From contig NW_027184085.1 of NCBI RefSeq assembly GCF_041296385.1, positions 12,209,301-12,273,300 of the forward strand: DNA of 64,000 nucleotides. Reading direction: 5' to 3'. Both the position numbers and the translations under genes were made by a program. Each line of letters opens with the position of its first letter. Positions within the stretch are counted from its first letter, which is position 1. A model generated the notes under the pieces. It worked only from the letters and a program-made list of their open reading frames with translations, was not told where the DNA came from and did no database searches. Below, piece after piece: positions 13,201 to 26,900 of the stretch. This DNA is from Aphelocoma coerulescens. Lineage: Eukaryota; Chordata; Aves; Passeriformes; Corvidae.

Positions 13201-16200
13201 AGTCCTCTTTTTTATGGTGCCAATTTATGAGTCCTGGGGAAGGAAGTTCAAAGCAATTTCAAGTGGCAAAACCTCAAAGACAAAGACAGTTCAAAAAAAC
13301 TTTCAAAATGTTCTTCTCTTTGTCACACAGGGCTCCATTCTTCAGGACCATGAGGTGACAAACTGTGTATCTTCCACTCTGCATCACTCTCACACTCTGC
13401 AGAACGAAGTAATTTGGTGATAAGTGGAACACAATGTCTTGCAGAGTAAATCCATTTAATCTCAAGGGTTTTGTTCTTCACCCAAGGCTTCAAAGTATGC
13501 TCATGACTGTGTTGCCTTAATCAAGACTGGCTCCCACTTGCCCCTGCTCTTGGGCCAGCAAAACACTTCTAGAGCAGCCTGAGGCTAACCCACAGACCTT
13601 CAGTGGAGGAGCTGTTGAGAGATACCTCTGCCAGGGAGAAGATACATGGAACAAGGTTTATGAAGCAGGTAAGGGCAAGAAATGTCAGCAAGCAACAAAA
13701 AAAAAAAAAAAGAAAATTCTGGACCCTTTTTTTTTTTCTTTTTTTAATGTAGAAGTCCTCCTCTTCACATCTGAGGCTGGCTGGAAGATTTCTGGTTCCT
13801 GGCATATCTGTTTAAAAAAGTAAAAGTCTAAGTGTGAAGCCTGTTTGAGCATTTACATAATACAGTTTCTAATGAAACTCTATGATATAATGAGATGATT
13901 TATTAACAGCCCAGGGAACAGAGGAAACCCCATGCCTTAGAGACGGCCAAGAAGCCCAACTATGACCAACGTTTGAAAAACTGCCTCCCCCCCTACCCCC
14001 CCCAGTCCCATGTTGGACCATGGGTACCCATGGGTTTCTGACCAGGACACCCCAGCTGGGCTCCTCAAACACGAGGATGTCTGTATCCTCATCCATCAGT
14101 GTACACATGTCCTGTCTCCAGTGCTGCAGGCTGGGATGTATCTGGAGGATCCACTCCACTCATCTCTGACAGAGGCTCTGGGAGTTCCCTGAACTGGAGC
14201 CTTTGAAAAATGTTGTTAATAGAAAGAAGGGATTTACTCACTTCATCTTTCTGAACAGATACTGATAGCAGATTTAAATTTAGCACGTGTGCAGAAGCCT
14301 TCTGCAATTTTTGAAGCCAAAGCAGAATCAAAAAATACTTTCATGTCCTCAGGAGAAAAAGAAATATGAGTGAAGAAACAGTGTAAGAGGCAAAGATAGA
14401 TGCTAACTTGTGGATGCCTTGCCTGGTTAGTCAATAGCTGCAACAAAAGTGATAATCCAAGAAAGCACTGGAGGATATGTAGGGCTCAGCAGAAAGTGCT
14501 GAGGAGCTGATACGCTGTATGGACAGCACACACTTAAGCACCACAGGCCACTGAAAGCACTTCTTTTTCACAGTCATTGAGGTTGTAACTGGGACTTTGT
14601 TAATGACTAAAAATGTAAGATGGTGTAGGATGATGCAGAAGCCCCAAAACAGAGTGTTGGGACCTAAAGATAGCTGCCATACCAGTGAAGCACAGTGAAG
14701 TACATTTTTGCTGGACCTTTAAAGGTTACCTATTTAAACTGGAGGGGTTTTTCGTTGTGGGTTGGTTTTGTTGTTGGTTTGTTGTGGGTTTTTCATGGAA
14801 TCTTCAATGAGAAAGCAGAAACAGTATAAATTTAATGCAAAGTAATCCTATCTCTTTTAGCCTCTCCTGGGTAGTAACCCTTCAGCTGTCCTATGATTTC
14901 GACGCATAGATTTCATTTTGTATGCCCTAGACATTAGAGGAAGGCAACAATGTGAGACAAATAAACTCAAATATCTCCTAGAAATCAAACAGCTTCTGAA
15001 GCAGAGGTGCAGAAGTAAAACAAAATGTACTTTTGCTTCAGGGTTTTCTCAATACTATTTTTTTTTCTTTTCATTGTGGTCCCTCATTTCCCCACCCAGA
15101 CAAAATGCAGTCATGACAACATGGAAATCCCCTGAGCAGCATGTCTCTGATAATAAGATTATTCATGTTCAACGAAAATATTATGTCTGAAAAGACAGAC
15201 TTTTTCTTTTGGTTTGCTCCAACTGAAACAGGAAAAAAGAAAAAAGAAGAAGATCAAAGTGATAGCCCACTCAATTATAAACAAGACAAATTTAAAGTGA
15301 GAAGGTTTCATTTCTGGGTAGTGACCAATTTGCACAGGAGAGCCCTTCTTTAATGACATTTCTGGCTGAAAATGAGGTAGAAATTACTTTGAGGGTTTTT
15401 AGAATAATATGAGAGGCAAGATTATTAAGGAAAATGTTGACATTCTCAAATAGTCCTTTCTAATGCAAGCAAGGGGTAGGCCTTAGGGATTAGAAATCAC
15501 CAGGACCCAATTTCACTAATTAAAATTTGCCTGCTATGTACTTTGGTCAAGCACAGAAAACTTGGCGTGAGAGATGAGGACAAATAACTGCTAACGTCCC
15601 CCCAGCTACCTCAGAAAGAGGGAGTTTCTTGAAGGGATACCATGTGAATTTGGCAGTGACACAAACAGTCCTGTAAAAGAAGTCAAGCTCTTAAGTGAGG
15701 GTCAGTCAGCCCACTGTGGTGCCACCTCCAGTGGCTCCGTGGCCCCTGCACTGAGTCCAGCTCCTGCTTTGTGTGGGTGGCCAGGCAGGTCCCTCTCCTA
15801 TTGGGGGGTGGAAGGTATCATAGAGGTCTGCTCAGCAAATATCTATCCTGCCTCGCCCTGGGCTCTCTCTGAACTCAGTGGAGAGAAATAAATGCCTTTA
15901 GGGGTTTAGATTCATCTTGTTAATGTCTGTGTTGGGACGAGATGAATCGTGCTCCTCCCTGGCCAGACAGAAGTGAAGCGTGGAGAGTCCTGACACAGCA
16001 ATACACTCTGCAAATGCCTACACACTGGCCAAAGAGCCCAGACCCACCCTTCTGTACCTGCTGAGGCTTAGTGCACCTGCAGGGAATGCTTTGGTGGGGA
16101 GCCCAGGGGAGGCTCCACAAGGGGGCCTTGATACAGATTTTGGAGATGTCCGTCTTCCAGTCAGCCTTGCTGAACTCTTGTGGAAAGGGGACCATTTCTT

Positions 16201-16810
16201 CCTAAAAAAACTGGGCAGGGGAGCCCAGAAACAGTGCTTGACTACCCACTGCCCCTTGCCTAGGGCAGCAAGAGACACTGCAGGACAGTCACTGATGTCC
16301 TGGAATGAAGGACGCTTTTCTAGCTGTGAGACCTGAGCTTTTGTCACTTTGGTGAGCCCTTTGAATTACTTCTTTGCAAACAAAAAAGCTGATGTGGCTT
16401 CCATATTGAGCCTCATTATTATAGTGTCATCATTTTTTCTGTTTACTCGGGCACTGTTACCAATCTTGCCCTCCGTTTCCTTTACACCTCCAACCTGAAG
16501 CTTTTTTTGGTGCAGCCAGGGCTGTGCCAGAGCTTGCTCTTCTGTTTCAGGCCCTCAGCTCACCTGTAGTTAGCCACATCTGTCAGCCCTGTGCACGGCC
16601 CTGCTTTACGCTCCAGTGTGCGTCGGTGTATTCAGCCACAGAAAGTGTGTGAAGGAAATATTTAACACCTCTTTATCTTTCGTTTTCCACCTTTGTTTTG
16701 TCCAAAGCCTGAAAAGATGCGAGATGTGCCACTTTGCTCTCAGGAGCCAGGTTTTGCAGAATTAGTCTTTTAAAGCACAGGTTTTTCTGGGTCAGCATTG
16801 CCTGTGCAGG
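10271..16810. other. Intergenic sequence, no gene recognised
   Basis: The longest open frame (11809-12531, + strand, 240 codons) lacks recognisable domains and looks like chance. Poly-A and poly-T runs occur near 13698-13750 and a C-rich run at 13983-14005. No exon of the expected neighbour SPEF2 was recognised. Confidence 0.5.
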
Positions 16811-17318
16811 ACTTCATAGAGTCACAGAAGGGTTTGAAGATCAGCTTGTCCCAACCCCCCTGCTATGGGCAGGGACACCTTCCACTAGACCATGTTACTC
16901 AGAACTCCATTCAGCCTGGCCTTGAACACTTCCAGTGATGGGGCAGACGCAGTTTCTCTGGGCAACCTGTACCGGAGCTTCACCACCCTCACAGGGAAGA
17001 ATTTCTTCTGTGTACCCAATCTAAATCCACCCTCTTTTAATTTAAAAGCATTGCCTGTTGTCTTGTCACTACAGGCCTTGGTAAATAATTTCTCTCCATC
17101 TTTCTTAAAAGCATCCTTTACATACTGAAAGACCCATGATAAAGTCTCCCCAGAGCCTTCTCTTCTCTGGGATGAACAACCCCAACTCTCTCAGCCTCTC
17201 TGTGCAGGAGATGTGTTCCAGCCCACTCCTCATCTTACTGGCTTCCCTGGACTTGATTCAACATGTCTGTGTTCTTCTAATGTTGGGGCTGAATGGAGGG
17301 AGGGTCTCACAAGAATAA
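16811..17318 (-). mobile_element. CR1 LINE fragment in reverse orientation, just upstream of IL7R
   Basis: Read on the minus strand, the block carries the standard CR1 3' region: the octamer-adjacent TGACTCTATG, the GGTTGGGACAAGCTGATC-like block, then GAAGAAATTCTTCCCTGTGA and CTGAGAGAGTTGGGGTTG. It ends about 435 bases before the IL7R TATA box. Confidence 0.9.
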
Positions 17319-17654
17319 AGAAAACTGCTGGCAGTGCTGCTTTTGATGCTGGTAGTTAAAGAATAAGCAAAAGCAATCATACTTAATAGTTCATACCTGG
17401 AAGATTTTTCTCCCTTGGACCTGTGCGCCTCTCCTGGGAGCCAAGGAGATGCCAGGACTAAGCCATGCTCTTAGGGAAACCAGCAGCACAAATCACATGA
17501 GCCGAGTCAGGAGCACAGCCCATGAAACGTGCTCCCTTTCCCACTGGGCTTTACCAGGTTTGCCCAAACGAGCTGGCGGGGCTGATCAGAACGTGCTCCG
17601 TGCTGAAGCGGGAAGCTGTTTCACAGTAAAAGCTCAGCAATTATCTTCACCTTG

Positions 17655-17813
17655 ACTTCCTGCCCGCTGCCACCAGCCTGCTGTGCGTAGGCATGTTTAC
17701 ATTTCCCCTCGCTGAGGTCCCGCTGGCAGGCTGTGGGGCTGCTCGGGGCCAACTATAAAGGAGCGGCGCGGGTTTCGCACACACCCCCACTGCACACATG
17801 CAGCGTGCTCAGG
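17655..17813 (+). promoter_or_regulatory. IL7R proximal promoter: ETS-like, forkhead-like and TATA motifs
   Basis: TATAAAG at 17754-17760 lies about 55 bases before the start codon, implying a very short leader with transcription starting near 17780-17790. Upstream are ACTTCCTG (17655-17662; reverse complement CAGGAAGT, an ETS/PU.1/GABP-type site) and TGTTTAC (17694-17700, a forkhead core). In mammals IL7R is controlled by PU.1/GABP and FOXO1, so the motif set is plausible. Binding is inferred from motif match only. Confidence 0.55.
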
Positions 17814-17904
17814 ATGACACAGCCCAGTACAGTACTGAGCATTTTCGCCATGTTCCTCCACACCACTTTTGGGGAAAGTGGTTGCACCTCAGCAGACGGT
17901 GATG
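17814..17904 (+). CDS. IL7R: IL7R exon 1: start codon and signal peptide
   Basis: The ATG at 17814 opens [20 protein letters not shown], a hydrophobic signal peptide, followed by ESG as in mammalian IL7R, where cleavage falls before that Glu. The exon ends in phase 1 at a GTGAGT donor (17905). The start has a purine at -3. A further ATG at 17798 is out of frame and in a poorer context, so 17814 was chosen. Cys24 in the mature N-terminus is additional to the six cysteines of the first domain. Confidence 0.95.
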
Positions 17905-20900
17905 GTGAGTCATTTCGTCTTCATCTTTCCGCTCACGTATGATCTTGAAAATCCTCAGTTAAGAGCTCCAAAAGGCAACTGTCTGGTTAAATACATTAGT
18001 GTTTTAACTTCCAGTCTCTCTTTAGTGCCAGTGCCTGAGGTGGAGATGGGGGGATACCTATTTCATTACATCCCCTAATCTGCTGTCCTTATAACATTCA
18101 AATCCATATGAAATAAGGGAGACCACAGCTGTATGCACAGGGCATGCAGGGCCAGACCTGTTACTCCTTGTTGTACCTAATGTTCCTGTGGGGAGTTATG
18201 CCTGGGCACAGGGATAACTTCACCCTTCTGCAGCCAGTGGTCGTTCTGAGCTGCCATTAGAGAGGAGTGACGTACCGAGTCTCCTCCAAGTAAAATGTTT
18301 TGATGTAACTCAAACTTGTTCCAAACTGTTCCACATCAAAAGCCAAATTTTTATGTTTTCTTTAAGCAGTTTCATCAGCTGTATCTGGGATATAGTCCCA
18401 GTCTCCCTTGTAGAATGGCTGATGCAACAACTCAGCCATGGGGTTCTCACAGCTCATCACTAACAGCATTCATCCCTTACTCAGCAAATAATAATAAATT
18501 AATAACAGCTTAAATTTAGCCATTTTGTAGGTTTTATGATCTCAGTCAGAGAAGTGAAAAATATTTAGCAGCATCAAGATCAAATATAAAAACATAATAA
18601 GCAGAAATAAAACCACTGTTTCAGGCTGCCATTCCTTTTCTCAACAGGGAGATGAAAAATTTGATTTAGAGATTCAGTCCCAAATCTGCTTATTTGTCCC
18701 AAAACTCTTATTTGTCTGATACTAAACAAACAGCAATGACAAGAGTTTGTGCACTATGCCTGAAGGACATGGGCTATCACTCAGACACTGGTAGTTTAGA
18801 GCTCCATTGTTTGGGAACAAAAGAGTTTTCAGTTTTTAGCAGAATGGTTGTGTTTTTATGCTATCTCTCAGGGAATCTCATTTTTCCCTGGGTTTATTTT
18901 AATACATGTATCTAGACAGTCGTACATACCTATGTATGTATATAGGATATGCATGATAAGTTTTTTAATTCAAAGAAAACAGGGACTGGCTCAGAACTGC
19001 ATCTAACCACCCTGTGGGTTTTATTTGTCATTTATTTGTACAACTGGCAGCTGTTTAGAGCCAGCTTTGGAAAGCACCTATGGTGATGAATGTTCAATAC
19101 TAGTGATTTATTATTGATGTCACTGAAATCTTCAGGGCTTCCCAAAACCAGATATGATCAGACCTTTGCTTGCTTTCTCACTAACGTGAGTAAATCAAAA
19201 TTTCCTTAGACAAACAGATTCAAAAAATCCCCACTGAGCAATTAGAAGCTTTTATGATTTCTTCATCCATCTCCTGGGTTTGGCCAACAAACTAAGTAAC
19301 TCGGGGTAAAATCACCCATGACAGATGTTTGACTTTCACTGTTTGCCACTCTGACTCACTCTGCCTCCTGACAAAGTGTCCCTAGCCAACTCAGGCATGA
19401 AGTTGCCCTTACGGGCGCTCATATGGGCAGACAAGGGAAGAGCTAATTGCAGCACTTGACTCCATCTCCTCCTCTCTTCTGAGCATCAGACTGCCTCCCA
19501 GCTGCTGTCCCCCAGCCAGGCAGAAGAGGTGGAGACCCCCAAAAGGCCTCAGAGAGCTACAGGCAGAGCTAAGGAGGGGCAGGCAGGGAGGGTGCAGGCA
19601 GGCACGAGAGGCTGTGGGGTCTCATGGGCAGGACACCTTCGGTGGTCCTCCTACCCACACTTGTACGGTTTGTTCAGCCCACATCTAAACTAAAACAGGT
19701 TCTGCCTGAATCACATCAGTGCTAAAGGTCTCACATTTCTCTGTCCATGGAGACTGTCAGTGCTTAGTTGTGCCCTCAGTGTCACATGTTGTTGTCAGTC
19801 CTGGTGGCTTTAGAGCATAAAGCTGAAGCACATCCTTAGCCTCTGGTAACACTCTTCATAAAGGCTCCTGAGATTCCTGCTGTGGTTTGAACCATCCTGC
19901 TGGATGCTGCCCAAACCCAAGAGAGAATAATTTCTGTGAAGGATCTGCCATGGCTGTAGCTATGAAAGCAGTTTTTATCCCACTTTAGAATCACTCCTTC
20001 CCAACCCCTGCCTTGATTCCACCAGAGCCAGGTTCATGACTCTGCCTGGTCTAGGCTTCTCAAGGCCAATATTACAATGGTCTTGTAAATTTTTAATTGA
20101 GTGAAGAGTCCTTAGCAGTATGAGTCATGTCAGACTCACCAAAACCATTTATATAGCAAACACATTTGTGCGTGGTGGTTCTGAGGTTTAGGGCAGAAGT
20201 GAGGCTGAGACCATGTGCACACTTATGTCAGACAAAAATTAGTCAGCCCATGGAAAAACCACAGCAAAAATAACATTTCAAGTTGCTTGCTTAACACTGT
20301 TCCTGAGGTTTAGTTATCATATATTCTATGGGTATTATGTTATTTCTATGAATAAGGAACCATATAATCACAATGTGAATGTTCAGTGTCTAAGAGGTAA
20401 AGTCAGCTTTCCTTCCAGTGTGGCACCAGAGCTGCGCTGTATTAGTTAAACCTTGAATGGCTGTTTGAACTGCAAGACTAAACTTTTTCTTTCTTTTTAT
20501 TTTGCAACTAGACTGATAGAGAACTAATTATAATCTGTGTAACTTTTCAGCAAATCAGTAGTGAATAATTGCATTTTTTTAAAATAAGTCATTTATTAAC
20601 AGGATGATTGTCAGGTTTTTGTGTTGATGAAAAATCTGCTATATATAATTTGCATATATGGAGATCACCAAGCAGTCTTATACAAAGGAAGATTAGTCAT
20701 CCTAATCTTTAAGTTTTAGTATTGCCTTGAGCATAAAGCAAGTCCCTGGTAACAAGTAAAATGTTAAGAGAGGCTTAGAACGTGACATATCTGTGCGTGT
20801 CAGCTTTGGGTGTATATATCTATACAAAAATATGGCACATTGGTTTTTTCCATTTTAAACAGATTCATTTCAGCTTACTTGGTATCCCTCAAATTTTGAA

Positions 20901-23900
20901 AACACATACATTTTTATGTACACACTTTCACCCACAAATTTGCAACGCTATGTGGTATGTATTTCTGTACAAGTATGTCTGCCCTTATGGCACACGGCTG
21001 CACGGGACAAGACTGTCACCTCTGTGAAACTGCTGCAGGGCTTGTACCAGAGTTGGACTGACCTCTGTGTTCTGTCTTGAATGTGATGGTTAAATGCAGC
21101 AGATTTGTACAGGATCTGTTGTGTCTGTGTCTGTGCTGCACAGGTTCTCCCCTCAAAGTAGCAATGCTGGTACAGGACACTGTATTTGTGGTCCTTCAGG
21201 GAGATCTGGGGTGCCTGAGTTATGCTGAAAAGACCAGTAATAATTTCTTAGCACCACTTGCTCATGGTGACAAATGGCCACTGAGTCTTAGCTCATGGGG
21301 GAAGAGATCTGCCCGTGGATTAGCACAGCATCAGATGCTCCCATCCCATCACAGGTGCTGGTGGCAGCAGTCCCTTTCCTAGCCTCTGCCTGCACTTCTT
21401 TTGTGTTTTTCTCTGCATTTCTGACTGACTTCTGGACTTCTTCTCTTACTCAAAATCTGACTGCAGATGAGAGAGTTGACCATTATTTTCTCTGGGAGGG
21501 ATTTTCCATTGGAAATTTTTCAACAGGCATTTCTCCACTCCGTTTGCAAGTCTGAGTCACTGATGACCCACGGCAGATAGCAATAGGACAAGGAGGAACA
21601 GTTTTTAACTGTGAAAAGAGAGATTTAGATTAGATGTTAGGAAGAAATTCTATACTTAGAGGGCAGTGAAGCTCTGGAACAAGCTGCCCCAAGAAGTTGC
21701 AGATTCCCCATCCCTGAAAGTGTTCAAGGGCAGTTTGAATGAGCCCCGAGTAAACTGATCCAGTGGCTGTCATTCCTGCCCGTGGTGGGTAAATCATCTC
21801 TAAGATCCCTTCCAACCCAAAGCTTTCTTTGATTCTATAATTATTTTACTTACTGCATCAGGTGCCCTACATGGCAAGGACCTTTCTAAGGAATGGGTAG
21901 CAGAGGACTGAGCAGGGGATCGAGGATAATCCCTTGACTCAGGTTTATTTAACATGACAGCTACCCTTAACCATTGGTGAAAGGAGTCAGAGGCATTCCT
22001 GCCCCTGAGATCCATTCAAGGAGTCATGACAATAACCCTTTCCCCATCCACTTGGCTACAGTGGGTGAGATTTCATGAAATGAGGCTGAACTGGCAGTTT
22101 CTGCCAGAGAGGACACCTCTCAGAAGCATCAGTTTTTGCGTCACTGGCCTCATACCTGCCAAGTGTAGGATTTTAGAATTATGCCCTTAGTCAAATCATT
22201 ATTGTGTTATTAGTCATTGAAGCAAATTTGCAAGAAGCCATGCATTCTGGCAGAAGGTCTGATATTTCCCTCCTCACCCCAAATTCTTGACATTTCAGAA
22301 AGCTTTTCAGTACAACCAAAGTGTGGCTTAGCTTCCTTATGGCACAAAAATACTCTTGCAAGTGGGTGAACTTCATCCTGGCATGCAGGGAGAGCAACCT
22401 TGAAAGGTGCAAATGGCTTTTAACTTCATTTTGGACAAGGTTTCTTTGCTTCTTACAAAACAGGTGGGTTGATCCTCTTTCTTTCAGGCAACCACTTGAA
22501 GAAAAAGCATCCCATACAATGGAGCTGCCAATCAATACACTCACAGGTCTACTTCAGTAACATCTTGTGAATATCTCCTTAGGGACTCTCGGGGATGATG
22601 AGCCAGACAATTTTGACATTGATTGCTTCAGCCAGCTGGAAATTAAGGACTCCTTTAGCAGCCTGACCTGCAATTTCACCGAGCTGCCTCCTTACAACAC
22701 TAACTATACCCTGTCTCTGTGGTAAGTGCTGTCAGTCTGTCCCTCAGTAAACACCTGGGAAGGGAAATGCTGAGCACTAGTGAGTCACGTTGCCACATGC
22801 AAGGAAACAGGGGCAACAGAGCTAGACAAAATCCTGCTTCAGAGTGTCTTGCCAAGTTTGACTGCTATATTCAGCAAAGGAGAAGAGTTCACTGAAGCAG
22901 AACATAGCCGCCTAATGAGAAAAAGAAAGCTGGAAGGATTTTTAAAGAGGATTATAATGTCTCCAATAGTTCTGATCTTGCCTCTGTTGCTCCAGAACAC
23001 CTGTAATATGAATGTAGCCCAGCATGAACGGAGAACTTTTTACTTTAAATTAAATAGTATTTTAAAAAATATTTTTGAAGACAGAGATCCTTGCCACAGA
23101 AAATTCTTTAGCAGAAGGTTCATTTTCCACATCAGAGAAAATGTCTTTATGTAGGTTAAGACAAAAATTCAGCTACTGTCTTCGCACACACAGACATGCA
23201 AGAAATACACTAGAACAAGTACACAAACCCCCAACAGCTACCAAACACATCAGTCATCTCCACTTCCTATCAAGGCTGTGAAACTCTTTCCACCTTTTCT
23301 TTTCACTGTTGAACCAAGCTGAAAATCAAATTTTGTTTCTTGAGCATACTGACACTTTTCCCTTTTTCTATTTTTCTTGAAACTCAAAGTTATGTAGCAG
23401 CCAAAAAAAGAAGTGGATATATTTTTAAAAAATCTTTATATACTAATCACTAATTATTTCCTTTTTTCCCTCATAGTTTATTAGAATTTTTCTATTTTCA
23501 TGGGACTTATTATAGGTTTTGACTGAAGTTTTATGGCAGTTCTCAAACATGAGAGCCACAGAAATGGAAAAAAAAGTTCTGAAACTGCCATGTGATTCCT
23601 TCATGGCCAGGCTGACTGTTGACCCTCATTTGCTACCACTTAAGTCAGTGAGGAATTTCTCTTATCTTCAAAAAGTGTCAGAACCTATTTCCCCGTACTT
23701 AAAAATAGCAGCAGTAAGGTAGTTTTTAAAGGTACAAATGTTTTAACACATATACTTCCAATTAAATAATTGCACTTTTTTCTCCATGACATGGAGAGCT
23801 CCATGATGCTTAATGTGATTCACATCTCTTTATTTTTGTGCTCAAAGACCAGAAGGAAAAACAATATCAGTCTCTCAAACTCCTTATTTGCATTGCATTA

Positions 23901-26900
23901 TTTCTTATTTCACATGGAGTTCCACTTCAGAGAAAGTGAAATCAGCAAGCAGGATTCATCCTTTGTGGTAAGTAGTCAAGTTATAATAAGGCTGAGAAGA
24001 AATTAATGTTTTGTCACTTTGGCCAACAGTACCAAGGAAGACAACAATTACGCCTGCTCCAACATGAAGAAACAGGAAGATGCATTCTTCTTACAGTTCA
24101 ATGATATACTCTCAAACAGAGATGTTTGCATGTACTCTGAGACAAAGAGAAGGGTCTGCAGGAGTCTGGTTGTAACTGACATTGGTGAGACACATAACAT
24201 TTTGGATGTTTTTGAGTTATAGGGGTTACTGGGGAAAAAATAGCCCAGCAGAAAGCCTGAGTGCCAATTTGGATGACATAGAGGCACCATAAAATAGCGT
24301 CTTAGCAGGGTATGTAGCCTGGATTGGGGTGTTACCAGGCTGTGGTGTTTCAAAGCCAAACATGATTAATCTCCATTCAAAATGTGTAGCTGAATTCTGG
24401 CTTATTGTGACACTCTGCCCAGACTGGGACATAGACTGAATCCCATCCATGGCTGAAGCAGCTGTTCCTGTGTATGGATGAACTGTCAAGCAGGGACATT
24501 TTGTTCATCTCTGACTAGGGACAATGCAGTTTAGGGACTGGCCACCCCATGCACAGCATGAGCCCAGTAGCACTGGGAACACAAGGTTGCAAGATCTCGC
24601 TTCACATCGTTGTGTATCCTGTAGTCTGAAGAAGGTGCATCCTGCACTGATGACTGTGAACAGGCCAGTCAAAGACACACCAGGGACCTGCCTGAGCCAG
24701 GGAATAGGAGACTCAAGGGGAAGAGGGGATCCACAGAACCTACTGTTCTTGGTAACCAGTCTCATTCAAGGGTGGCAGAAAAGCCTGCGTAGGACAGATT
24801 CTTCTCTGTTCTTCTCTGGTGCCACATTGCTTTGTCTCATGTTGGCAGTAGGCACTGCAACATCCCTCTGTTGTGAAGCATTTCTGCCACAGTCCAATAG
24901 TTCTGTAATAACCTTGCACTACCTTTCAGTTTACAAGGGAACCTGGACCATCTCTGGCAGTCTCTACTCTAAAAACTGTGGAAGGACTAAGTGTTTAAGG
25001 ATTGTAGAAAGAGTGAGGACAATTTATAGCTAAATGTGCTGTCCAGAGAGGAGAGAGGTGTGGGCTGTCTGTTGCTGTGAGAGTTGATGTACTTACACAA
25101 GGTGAATTCAGGAAACCTCAGTGTCACAGCCACAAGTCCCTGCAGGTCTCAAGCACATCCTGCTCAGGCTCAGCTTGGGGAGAGCCCTGACGGCTGCATT
25201 TCAGATTTGATGTACTTGCACGGATGGTCTTTGGCACAGTCGCCTGCAGACCAGGTCAGGTGTGGGCTCACAGCAATGGTCTGGAGCCACAGCCCCCTCT
25301 GCTCTATCTAGCACTGTCAGACTTTGTCCCTTCCTCTGTCCCACTGCCCTGACAGCCAGCCTCAGTGGTATCCGAGCCCAGTTTGTTCCCCAGTGCCTCC
25401 TCCCAGCTGGGTTTTGCCAGGGGACCTCCATCGCAGAGCACTAGCTAGAGGTACTGATTTCAGGCTTTCAAGCTGCCACAGGGGTGGGCATGCTCAGGAA
25501 TTGCTTTCCAAGACTAAATGCCGTATCCCTCACAGGCACCTCCCCTGCTGGTCAAACTTCTCTAGCATATCAAAACCAAGCCCCTCTCAGGATCAGGATG
25601 TAAGGATGAGCTGAGATTCAGCATGAGGACTGCCCAGCTCAGGACAGCTCTTGCTCAAGATAGGTCACCCTGCAGGGCTGTAACTTGAAGTGGACTTTTT
25701 TTACATTTCAAAGCCTGTTTATTTTCTAGTACCGTTATTCTGCTCCTGTTATATACTGGTTTGTTGTCATTTGCAGTTAAGCCCGAAGTACCTTTTGCTA
25801 TAAACATCACATATGAAAGGGAGGCAAATGAGTATCTTATTCGTTACTGTACGCCACACTCAAGGAAGAAATACTTAAAGGACAAATTAGTACACCAAGT
25901 AGCCTATCGGCAGAAAGAAGGTACTTGGAAGGTAAGTGGTGATGTACTGGTGTGCTTGCACTAATTTCCAAAATTAAGCATTATGATAATTACCTGTACC
26001 ATGCAAAAATGGTCAAATCTGCACTTCTGCAGATCTCCATCTGAAAATTTGGAAAGGTGCAATATTTGGTATTTGGATATTTCATCAGTCAAAAGAGGTT
26101 TCCTTCATTTGAGTGGGAAGAGAAGACATAATGTGTTGAACTATTCTAAGTTAGCTCTTTGCTGCGGTGATTTTGCTGTTTTTTTCTGTGCTCATCAGTC
26201 AGCAAAATGTGTGACCTCTTTACTTATTTAGCAAGTTTCCTCAAGTCTCCTTTTTCTCTGAGTCCTTCCAGGCTTCCAATGCAGCCCTGCAGGCTATCTG
26301 TGGCTGCAGCTGCCTGTGAACTGGGTCTGATTTAGGCTGCCCAGCCGCAGGGATCTCTGTGTCCTCTGTCACCAGGGCAGCTATGCAAAAGTTAGTCACG
26401 ATGTTTGAAAGCCTGGACTACACCTGGGTTTTACAGAGGGAACACAGTGTTGTCCACAAAAATCAGATTATTTACCTGAAGTGCACCAACCCAGTAATTA
26501 CACACTTGAAAGAGACATTGATTGTTCCAGCCTGGGTGCTCAGTGGTATTCCACAAATCAAGCACACCAGCTGCAAAAACTTTTTACTATTTATACATTT
26601 TAGCAAACAAACTAATTAGTGTTCGTTGGCTACAAGGTACGTAGTTCTCTTACTAATTAGTGTTCTATCAGTTAATGATTCTCTCATGTCTCATGCTAAT
26701 TAGCCCGCAGGCTCAGTTTTGTCTTCTCTTGAGTTAGTGGCTCTTGTGACCCGGTGGGCCATGAGTCAGCAGTCGTGATCTGCTCCTGCCAGAATTACCT
26801 TCTACCCAGTCTGAGCTGATTTAGCACAGTCACTGAGTTGTTTTTATTTGTTTCTTCCTTATCTTGGGGGTTCTGCCAAATGTCCTCTATTATGGCCCAT

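Noticed and set aside
14089..14446. Two overlapping minus-strand frames that look protein-like (EDMKVFFDSALASKIAEGF)
   Set aside because: Joining them needs a frame change without a clear intron, and no family was recognised. Kept only as a note.
1..16810. 3' exons of SPEF2, the expected neighbour upstream of IL7R
   Set aside because: Searched by eye for Glu/Lys-rich spliced exons on the + strand and found none that could be supported.
24524..25033. A 169-codon open frame in IL7R intron 3
   Set aside because: It starts mid-intron with no in-phase acceptor and donor pair that I could find, unlike the intron 6 candidate.
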